From positions 1 through 13,686 of the forward strand of contig JAEXTA010000152.1 of NCBI GenBank assembly GCA_023453665.1: a stretch of 13,686 nt of DNA, given 5' to 3'. Origin of the DNA: Bacteroidota bacterium (GTDB lineage Bacteria > Bacteroidota > Ignavibacteria > Ignavibacteriales > Ignavibacteriaceae). The notes beneath the pieces are model-generated. The model saw only the letters and a list, made by a program, of their open reading frames with translations, was not told the DNA's origin and did no database searches. This document shows positions 7,794-12,876 of the stretch, piece after piece; position 1 is the first letter of the stretch, and every line of letters starts with the position of its first letter. The position numbers and the translations under genes were made by a program.

Positions 7794-8709
7794 TTCCAAA
7801 TAATTTGCTGATAATAATTCCATGCCGTAAACCGCGTGTACTAACATTAATTTCTTTGATGTTTTGTTGATCAATTATTTGTTTCAGGATAATTGTACCA
7901 GCCAATAATAAATCTTCTCTTCCTTGAATAACATTTCCAAACTCCGTTAATAATTCTTCCTTTGTCATGTGTGAAATTTGGATAATAAGTTTATCAATAT
8001 CATCTCTTCTAAGAACACTACATTCAATTTTATCCGCATCAAAATCTTTTAATCCCAGTTTTATTGCTGAGAGTGTAGTTGGTGTTCCGGCAACAGCTAT
8101 GGATAATGCTGAGTTCAGATTATTTGGTAGTTTATCCGACAGGATAGATGAAATCTCTTCCCTTGCCATTTCAATTTCAGCAGCATTTGGTGGTTGAGTG
8201 GCAAAATATTTTTCTGACATACTTACTACGCCGAGAGGTAGACTCTTACGAAAATTTATCTTCCCCCCATTTCCGGAAATAATTTCTGTACTGCCGCCAC
8301 CGATATCAATAACAAAACATTCTTTATTACTTTTATTAAGAGAGGTTGCTCCAAAATATGAATACAATGCTTCTGTTTCCCCATCTATAATTTCAAGGTT
8401 CAGGTTGAACACTCTTTTGATTTCCTGGACTATTTCAGCACTATTCTCTGCAATACGGAATGCATTTGTGGCAGATGCGTAAACAAATTCACATTTATGA
8501 AATTTTATAATCTGTGAATATTCGTCAAGTACAGTATATAGCTTTAATAAATTTTCATCTGGTATTTTTGATCCAGCCGCCAATCCTTTACTTATTCTCG
8601 GCATACTAAGTTTATCGACAACCGTATGCATTGATTTATTTTTTATATCAACATCTGCGATAAGCAAAAGAGCTGTGTTCGATCCTATATCAATAGAAGC
8701 AACAATCAT
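7783..8709 (-). CDS. Ppx/GppA-family phosphatase (exopolyphosphatase / pppGpp phosphatase)
   Basis: This 308-residue ASKHA-fold protein belongs to the Ppx/GppA family, which removes terminal phosphate from polyphosphate or from pppGpp. Motifs: SIDIGSNTALLLIAD (5-19), ASATNAFR (78-85), the GETEALYSYFG segment (110-120) where the catalytic Glu of the family lies, VIDIGGGSTEII (133-144), SLPLGVVSMSEKYF (156-169), VAGTPTTLSA (206-215), and a terminal STRGLRHGII. It is the short form, consisting of the ASKHA core without the C-terminal HD-like domain of E. coli Ppx/GppA. Which substrate it prefers cannot be told from sequence. It is the only minus-strand gene here. Its stop lies inside the end of nadB, and 40 bases separate its ATG from the divergent membrane-protein gene. 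No Shine-Dalgarno is seen. Confidence 0.9.
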   Translation of the reverse strand: MIVASIDIGSNTALLLIADVDIKNKSMHTVVDKLSMPRISKGLAAGSKIPDENLLKLYTVLDEYSQIIKFHKCEFVYASATNAFRIAENSAEIVQEIKRVFNLNLEIIDGETEALYSYFGATSLNKSNKECFVIDIGGGSTEIISGNGGKINFRKSLPLGVVSMSEKYFATQPPNAAEIEMAREEISSILSDKLPNNLNSALSIAVAGTPTTLSAIKLGLKDFDADKIECSVLRRDDIDKLIIQISHMTKEELLTEFGNVIQGREDLLLAGTIILKQIIDQQNIKEINVSTRGLRHGIIISKLFGTKG

Positions 8710-8738
8710 ATATTTTTTATATTTTTACTACATCTAAC

Positions 8739-8753
8739 ATGAATAATATATGA
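8739..8753 (+). promoter_or_regulatory. Four-codon upstream ORF overlapping the next gene start (ATGA)
   Basis: ATG AAT AAT ATA TGA encodes M-N-N-I; its stop overlaps the ATG at 8750 as ATGA. The gene lacks a Shine-Dalgarno, so a reinitiation role is possible, but the frame is short enough to arise by chance. Confidence 0.25.
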
Positions 8754-9274
8754 GAAAAAAATCTAAACTTGAAAATATTTTTTTATACCTGAGCGTTATA
8801 AGCGGTGCTCTCTGGGCGGGTGCTTACTTGCTGAGACTCTTTATATTCTATTGGTTATTTGAACCTGAGGATTTTGTTCTAAAATCATATATAAATGAAT
8901 CAACAGTTTCCGCTGTCGTATATACATTACTGCCGGCGCTTACTACAACATTTGTTTTGTATATTATTTTTATACTCTCATTCATAATTTTTTTACTTTC
9001 CACAAATCTAAAGTTAAAAGATAACGGATGGTTGTTTATATCTTTATTGATAATAGTTATAACGCTTCCTTTTGAGGCGTATCTGATGATTATTGATTAT
9101 GATATTATTCAGATGGTTTTATCGAATAGATATGATGGTTTTGGAATCATTCATCTCGTGGTTGACAGGTTTCGTATATTTGGAAACTTTTCTCTGATTG
9201 AACTATTCAGCTATTTTTCGATATTTTATTTCATACTATTTAAACCTTTTACGAAAATTAAAAATGAAGCTTAA
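8750..9274 (+). CDS. Four-helix integral membrane protein of unknown function
   Basis: I do not recognise this 174-residue protein. It has a short basic N-terminus (MRKKSKLEN) and four strongly hydrophobic segments at about 10-36, 55-83, 93-115 and 145-168. A short polar loop after helix 3 contains a conserved-looking HLVVDRFRIFGN stretch. The basic N-terminus suggests that end stays in the cytoplasm. There are no cysteines and no catalytic motif. The ATG at 8750 lies 40 bases from the divergent phosphatase start and has no Shine-Dalgarno, but is overlapped by a four-codon frame. The gene overlaps the following small gene by 11 bases, so it leads a four-gene run with aroQ and a HAD phosphatase. 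Confidence 0.7.
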   Translation: MRKKSKLENIFLYLSVISGALWAGAYLLRLFIFYWLFEPEDFVLKSYINESTVSAVVYTLLPALTTTFVLYIIFILSFIIFLLSTNLKLKDNGWLFISLLIIVITLPFEAYLMIIDYDIIQMVLSNRYDGFGIIHLVVDRFRIFGNFSLIELFSYFSIFYFILFKPFTKIKNEA

Positions 9275-9530
9275 AGAAAAAGAGTTCGAATCCGTAGTTC
9301 AGGAGTTAAAAGGATTAGCTGCTCAACTTGGAGCTGATGTAAGATTTGAGAAGGGTGATTTTAAGGGCGGTTATTGTTTGTTGCGCGATAGTAAAGTCAT
9401 AGTAATAAATAAAATGACAAATCATCAGCGTAAAGTGATGATTCTATCAAAAGCACTGAAAGATCTTGGGATTGAAGAAATATATTTAACACCAAGATTA
9501 AGAGAAATAATTGATGAAATGTCAGATTAA
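9264..9530 (+). CDS. Small conserved-looking protein of unknown function (88 aa)
   Basis: I take the ATG at 9264, giving 88 residues that begin MKLKEKEFESVVQELKGL. The longer frame from 9198 would add a segment that only shadows the end of the membrane gene. The protein is soluble. It has an N-terminal helix, then a strand-like GDFKGGYCLLRDSKVIVINK (30-49), and helical NHQRKVMILSKALKDLG followed by EEIYLTPRLREIIDE. The middle section recalls the N-terminal half of ImmA/IrrE-type metallopeptidase domains, but no HExxH is present, so I do not propose protease activity. I have an impression of having seen similar small proteins in Chlorobi/Bacteroidota genomes but cannot name a family. Its start overlaps the membrane gene by 11 bases, and aroQ follows after 2 bases. 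Confidence 0.7.
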   Translation: MKLKEKEFESVVQELKGLAAQLGADVRFEKGDFKGGYCLLRDSKVIVINKMTNHQRKVMILSKALKDLGIEEIYLTPRLREIIDEMSD

Positions 9531-9532
9531 AT

Positions 9533-9967
9533 ATGAAAATCCTGATTATAAACGGTCCGAATTTAAATTTACTTGGAAAGCGGAGCAGCAGTTTTTATGG
9601 TGATAAAACACTTTCGGGGATAAATTCTGCGATTAAAAAAAATTTTTCAGCAATAAAGTTTGAATTCTTCCAGTCAAATCTTGAAGGTGAAATAATAACG
9701 AAATTGCATGAGGCAAATACCAGATTTGATGGATTGATCATTAACCCAGGTGGTTATGCACACACTTCGGTTGCAATTCGTGATGCTTTAGAAATACTAA
9801 CTATACCAAAGATAGAAGTACATCTTTCAAATTTAGCTGCAAGGGAAAAATTTAGAAATATTATGTTAACCGCTTCAGTTTGCGACGGTTACATATCAGG
9901 TTTTAAAGAATATAGTTATATAGCTGCTATTGAAATTCTAATGAAAAATAAATCAAAAAGAGGTTGA
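9533..9967 (+). CDS. aroQ: Type II 3-dehydroquinate dehydratase
   Basis: AroQ catalyses the third step of the shikimate pathway, 3-dehydroquinate to 3-dehydroshikimate, as a dodecamer of about 16 kDa subunits; 144 residues is the normal size. Signature parts: ILIINGPNLNLLGKR (3-17) with the lid R17, catalytic Y22 in FYGDKTL, NPGGYAHTSVAIRDAL (71-86) with N71 and H77, EVHLSN (95-100) with catalytic H97, and AAREKFR (102-108). The lid reads KRSSSFYG rather than the common REPxxYG, so the usual Glu-Pro after Arg is Ser-Ser, while the Arg-to-Tyr spacing is kept. It starts 2 bases after the small upstream gene, and the HAD gene begins right after its stop. No other shikimate gene is in view. Confidence 0.95.
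   Translation: MKILIINGPNLNLLGKRSSSFYGDKTLSGINSAIKKNFSAIKFEFFQSNLEGEIITKLHEANTRFDGLIINPGGYAHTSVAIRDALEILTIPKIEVHLSNLAAREKFRNIMLTASVCDGYISGFKEYSYIAAIEILMKNKSKRG
9959..9963 (+). promoter_or_regulatory. Shine-Dalgarno AGAGG that fixes a TTG start
   Basis: AGAGG, inside the end of aroQ, is 5 bases upstream of the TTG at 9969. The first in-frame ATG of the HAD gene falls after its catalytic DxD motif, so TTG must be the start. Confidence 0.65.
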
Positions 9968-9968
9968 A

Positions 9969-10649
9969 TTGATAAATGCTGTAATATTCGATCTGGATAA
10001 CACCCTGGTTGATTTCATGAAAATGAAAAGACGATCAATCGAAGAAGCTATTCCTGCAATGATTGATGCCGGGTTAAATATAAAACCGGAAGATGCAAGT
10101 GAAATGATAGATATTATCTACAAGGAGCAGGGTATTGAGTACCAACAGGTATTTGATATGTTCCTTACTAAAGTACTTAAGAAAGTTGATTATAAAATTT
10201 TATCTGCAGGTATAGTAGCTTACCGGCGTGCAAGAGAAGCGGCATTGATTCCATATCCACATGTATATTCAACATTAAATCGTTTGCTTAAGATGGGTAT
10301 CCGAATGGGAATTCTTTCAGATGCTCCGGTTAAAGAAGCATGGTTACGGCTTGCATCATTAAATTTTCATCATATAATGGACGCTGTTGTAACATTTGAT
10401 GATACGGGTGAAAGAAAACCAAATGCAGCTCCATTCTTAAAGGTATTAGAAAGACTGGAAGTGAAACCTGAAAATGCTTTAATGGTAGGTGATTGGGCTG
10501 AAAGAGATATTATAGGGGCATCGAAAGTTGGAATGAAAACTGCTTTTGCAAAATACGGCGATACTTTTAATACTGAATCTCATACCGCGGATTTTGAATT
10601 AAATGATATAAGTGAGTTGATAGATATAATTGTTAAAGAAAACAGATAG
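9969..10649 (+). CDS. HAD-superfamily phosphatase (subfamily IA-like)
   Basis: This 226-residue hydrolase shows the four HAD motifs in order: VIFDLDNTLVD (5-15) with nucleophile D8 and acid D10, ILSDAP (115-120) with S117, the lysine K150 in GERKPN, and MVGDWAERDIIGA (172-184) with D175 and D180. The roughly 90-residue helical cap between motifs I and II marks subfamily I; phosphoglycolate phosphatase and PpaX-like enzymes are relatives. The physiological phosphate ester is unknown. It starts at TTG with an AGAGG site, one base after the aroQ stop, and ends the run that began at 8750. A 93-base gap follows before merR. Possible roles in metabolite repair or nucleotide phosphate removal are family-level guesses. 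Confidence 0.85.
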   Translation: MINAVIFDLDNTLVDFMKMKRRSIEEAIPAMIDAGLNIKPEDASEMIDIIYKEQGIEYQQVFDMFLTKVLKKVDYKILSAGIVAYRRAREAALIPYPHVYSTLNRLLKMGIRMGILSDAPVKEAWLRLASLNFHHIMDAVVTFDDTGERKPNAAPFLKVLERLEVKPENALMVGDWAERDIIGASKVGMKTAFAKYGDTFNTESHTADFELNDISELIDIIVKENR

Positions 10650-10664
10650 TCGTATACATTAAAG

Positions 10665-10719
10665 TTAATATTTATATGCTGGTCTTAATATTGATTATAT
10701 AGAGAGTATTAGTTATTTT
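10665..10719 (+). promoter_or_regulatory. Possible merR promoter region with repeated TTAATATT
   Basis: The self-complementary 8-mer TTAATATT occurs at 10665-10672 and 10685-10692, 20 bases apart. A loose promoter reads TTGATT (10691-10696), 17 bases, TATTTT (10714-10719). A MerR-type regulator binding its own leader would fit such spacing, but in DNA this AT-rich both elements are weak. Confidence 0.25.
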
Positions 10720-10737
10720 ACTTGCAAAACTTTTGAG

Positions 10738-10746
10738 ATGCGATGA
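10738..10746 (+). promoter_or_regulatory. Two-codon upstream ORF overlapping the merR start (ATGA)
   Basis: ATG CGA TGA lies just before merR, its TGA overlapping the ATG at 10743 as ATGA. It is too short to be a peptide gene; listed because the same layout recurs at 8739 and 11381. Confidence 0.2.
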
Positions 10747-11132
10747 AAGACCTGTCTATCAAAAAACTTTATTACTCCATAAGTGAAGTCAGTAAGATAA
10801 CTGAAATGGAGCAGTATGTTTTACGTTACTGGGAAACTGAGTTTCTACAGCTTAAGCCGCAAAAAAACCGTGCAGGAAATCGTATATACACCAATAAGGA
10901 TATACAATTGATTATGCACATTAAAACTCTGCTCAGAGAAAAAAAATATACGATAGAAGGTGCAAAAAAAATTTTAGAAAACTATTCTCCAGATTTAATC
11001 CAACAACAAAGCGAACCGCAATTGCATGTTGTTGAGCATGCGGTTTCTGAACTAAAAAAAGAAAAACCATCTGTAAAAAAAGATCTGGAAGAGATAAAAT
11101 ATTTTTTAGAAAATTTACTTAAGACAATTTAA
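10743..11132 (+). CDS. MerR-family transcriptional regulator without a sensor domain
   Basis: This 129-residue DNA-binding protein has the MerR winged helix-turn-helix at about 9-80: YYSISEVSKITEMEQYVLRY (10-29), the W30-E-T-E-F step, the wing KNRAGNRIYTNKDI (41-54), and the helix IEGAKKILEN (71-80). The remaining 49 residues are charged and probably helical (a dimerisation coil ending EEIKYFLENLLKTI). There are no cysteines, so metal or thiol sensing like classical MerR/CueR is unlikely. Its target and signal are unknown; self-regulation or control of nearby purF or tRNA-Pro is speculative. No Shine-Dalgarno precedes the ATG. The stop is 2 bases before the tRNA-Pro gene, so its mRNA 3' end must be released by tRNA processing unless the tRNA has its own promoter. 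Confidence 0.88.
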   Translation: MKDLSIKKLYYSISEVSKITEMEQYVLRYWETEFLQLKPQKNRAGNRIYTNKDIQLIMHIKTLLREKKYTIEGAKKILENYSPDLIQQQSEPQLHVVEHAVSELKKEKPSVKKDLEEIKYFLENLLKTI

Positions 11133-11134
11133 TA

Positions 11135-11208
11135 CGGAACGTGGCGCAGCCCGGTAGCGTACTTGAATGGGGTTCAAGGGGTCGCGGGTTCAAATCCCGC
11201 CGTTCCGA
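11135..11208 (+). tRNA. tRNA-Pro (anticodon GGG)
   Basis: A complete 74-base cloverleaf. The acceptor stem CGGAACG (11135-11141) pairs perfectly with CGTTCCG (11201-11207), with discriminator A at 11208. The D stem is GCGC/GCGT, and the anticodon stem CTTGA (11162-11166) pairs with TCAAG (11174-11178) around the loop ATGGGGT. The T stem GCGGG/CCCGC encloses TTCAAAT. The anticodon GGG (11169-11171) reads CCC and CCU, with G at position 37. The C1-G72 pair and A73 are proline identity elements in bacteria. The 3' CCA is not encoded (ACA follows), so a CCA-adding enzyme is needed. It lies 2 bases after the merR stop. Confidence 0.97.
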
Positions 11209-11212
11209 CACT

Positions 11213-11240
11213 AAAGCTCAGAAATATCTGAGCTTTTTTT
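11213..11240 (+). terminator. Rho-independent terminator after tRNA-Pro
   Basis: AAAGCTCAGA (11213-11222), a four-base AATA loop and TCTGAGCTTT (11227-11236) form a perfect 10-bp hairpin that runs into seven T residues (11234-11240). It begins 4 bases after the tRNA and would end a merR-tRNA transcript and insulate purF. Confidence 0.92.
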
Positions 11241-11260
11241 AGTTAATTCTCATCTCCCAA

Positions 11261-11275
11261 AATTGTCCCACAATT
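11261..11275 (+). promoter_or_regulatory. Perfect palindrome AATTGT-CCC-ACAATT upstream of purF
   Basis: Six-base perfect arms around a CCC spacer, between the terminator and purF, with no T tract after it, so it looks more like an operator than a terminator. No regulator can be named. Confidence 0.35.
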
Positions 11276-11302
11276 CATGCGTACTTCAATAACTACCTTT
11301 TT

Positions 11303-11315
11303 TGTGTATAACACA
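11303..11315 (+). promoter_or_regulatory. Perfect palindrome TGTGT-ATA-ACACA upstream of purF
   Basis: Five-base perfect arms with a 3-base spacer, centred 41 bases (about four helical turns) from the palindrome at 11261-11275 and 33 bases before the proposed -35 box of purF. Possible operator; the bound protein is unknown. Confidence 0.35.
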
Positions 11316-11341
11316 CTGGATATTTTAGAAACCAAAATTTA

Positions 11342-11369
11342 TTGTGTAATTTTATTCATAGAATATTAT
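11342..11369 (+). promoter_or_regulatory. Candidate purF promoter
   Basis: TTGTGT (11342-11347), a 16-base spacer and TATTAT (11364-11369) resemble a sigma-70 promoter and would start transcription near 11376, leaving a leader of about 13 bases. It follows a strong terminator, so purF does need its own promoter; the exact boxes are a judgement in AT-rich DNA. Confidence 0.4.
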
Positions 11370-11380
11370 TCACATTAAAT

Positions 11381-11392
11381 ATGATTTTATGA
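11381..11392 (+). promoter_or_regulatory. Three-codon upstream ORF overlapping the purF start (ATGA)
   Basis: ATG ATT TTA TGA precedes purF and its TGA overlaps the purF ATG at 11389 as ATGA. purF has no Shine-Dalgarno. Same layout as at 8739 and 10738. Confidence 0.25.
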
Positions 11393-12876
11393 AAAAAATT
11401 ATTGAATCTGACAAACCAAAATGTTTTTGTGGAGTTTTCGGGATTTATGGATCATCAAATGCAGCGCTTCAAACATATTATGGATTACATGCTCTGCAAC
11501 ACAGGGGGCAGGAAGCCTGCGGAATAGTTACACATTCTTTTAATGATAAAGGCAAACATATTTTTAATCTGCAAAAAGGTGAGGGATTAGTTTCAGAAGT
11601 GTTTGAAGACTCATCACTTTTCGAAACAATATTAGCGGGTAGTTCTGCTATCGGACATAACCGTTATTCAACGACAGGATCGAATAAATCAAGAAAAAAT
11701 ATTCAACCATTTGTAGTAAACTACAGACTTGGTAATCTTGCAGTTGCACATAATGGCAACCTGACGAATGCAAAAGAATTAAGAGAAGAACTTGTAAATG
11801 AAGGTGCGATTTTTCAAACTACAAGCGATACCGAAGTAATCCTGCATCTGATAGCACGTAGTAAATTGAATGATCAGGTTGAACAGATACGCGAAGCATT
11901 AAACAGAATTGAAGGTGCGTATTGCTTAACAATTCTCACCGATGATAAATTGATTGCTGCACGTGATCCTCATGGCTTCAGACCACTTTCGATTGGAAAA
12001 TTAAACGATGCTTTCGTTGTTGCATCCGAAACTTGCGCGTTTGACATTATAGCTGCTAAATTTCTACGCGAAGTTAATCCTGGTGAACTTATCGTAATTG
12101 ATGAAGAAGCATTTCAGAAAGATGTTATAAAATCTATAAGAATTAATGATAAAGTCACCGATGAAAAACACTGTATTTTTGAATACATTTATTTCTCCCG
12201 CCCTGATAGTTTTATCTTTGGACATAATGTGGATAAGATGAGAAGACGTCTCGGTAAAATGCTTGCGAGAAAATATCCTGTTACTGATAAAGATGGAGAA
12301 AAAGTAATTGTAATTAGTGTACCGGACAGTTCAAACACGACTGCCCTTGGATATCATCATGAACTAAAAAAATCAGGAATTGAATCAAGACACGAGATCG
12401 GTTTAATCAGAAGTCACTACATTGGCAGAACTTTTATTCAGCCGGGACAGGAAAAAAGGGAAATTGGTGTAAGAATAAAATTTAATATTGTAAAAGGTGT
12501 ACTTGAGGGAAGAACAATAGTAGTTGTTGACGATTCAATAGTACGCGGTACAACATCTAAACAATTAATAAACCTAATCAGAGAGGCAAAACCCAAAGCT
12601 ATCCATTTGAGAATTTCATCTTCACCAATTATGCATCCTTGTTATTATGGAATGGACTTCCCAAGCCGGGATGAATTAATTGCTTGTAAACACAACGGCA
12701 GCATTTCAGAAATTGCAAAGTATCTTGAAGTGGATAGTCTTGAATACCTGACAATTGATGAAATGCTTGAAGCTGTATCAGAAGCAGACTCTGCCAAATT
12801 CTGTACAGCTTGTTTTTCAGGACAATACCCAACCGAAGTCGACTTAAACTTTAAGAAGGAAATGTATGAAACTTAA
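11389..12876 (+). CDS. purF: Amidophosphoribosyltransferase PurF, iron-sulfur type with propeptide
   Basis: PurF makes 5-phosphoribosylamine from PRPP and glutamine, the first committed step of purine synthesis. The 495 residues comprise an N-terminal Ntn-type glutaminase and a C-terminal phosphoribosyltransferase domain. Seen: the nucleophile C14 in CGVFGIYG after a 13-residue propeptide that must be removed, HRGQEACG (38-45), GHNRYSTTG (89-97), AHNGNLTN (120-127), TSDTEVILHL (145-154), and the PRPP loop VVVDDSIVRGTTS (378-390). Four cysteines, C262, C418, C472 and C475, match the 4Fe-4S ligands of the B. subtilis enzyme. This is therefore the cluster-bearing, oxygen-sensitive class, unlike E. 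coli PurF. It lies downstream of a terminator, lacks a Shine-Dalgarno, and overlaps the protease gene by 11 bases. Confidence 0.96.
   Translation: MKKIIESDKPKCFCGVFGIYGSSNAALQTYYGLHALQHRGQEACGIVTHSFNDKGKHIFNLQKGEGLVSEVFEDSSLFETILAGSSAIGHNRYSTTGSNKSRKNIQPFVVNYRLGNLAVAHNGNLTNAKELREELVNEGAIFQTTSDTEVILHLIARSKLNDQVEQIREALNRIEGAYCLTILTDDKLIAARDPHGFRPLSIGKLNDAFVVASETCAFDIIAAKFLREVNPGELIVIDEEAFQKDVIKSIRINDKVTDEKHCIFEYIYFSRPDSFIFGHNVDKMRRRLGKMLARKYPVTDKDGEKVIVISVPDSSNTTALGYHHELKKSGIESRHEIGLIRSHYIGRTFIQPGQEKREIGVRIKFNIVKGVLEGRTIVVVDDSIVRGTTSKQLINLIREAKPKAIHLRISSSPIMHPCYYGMDFPSRDELIACKHNGSISEIAKYLEVDSLEYLTIDEMLEAVSEADSAKFCTACFSGQYPTEVDLNFKKEMYET

Noticed and set aside
7967..8482. Plus-strand ORFs opposite the Ppx/GppA gene
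   Set aside because: Their translations are the antisense of a gene with clear family motifs, and carry no motif of their own.
9198..9263. Upstream start for the 88-residue gene
   Set aside because: The extra 22 residues lie wholly inside the membrane-protein gene and read as an out-of-frame copy of it; the ATG at 9264 gives a normal coupled overlap.
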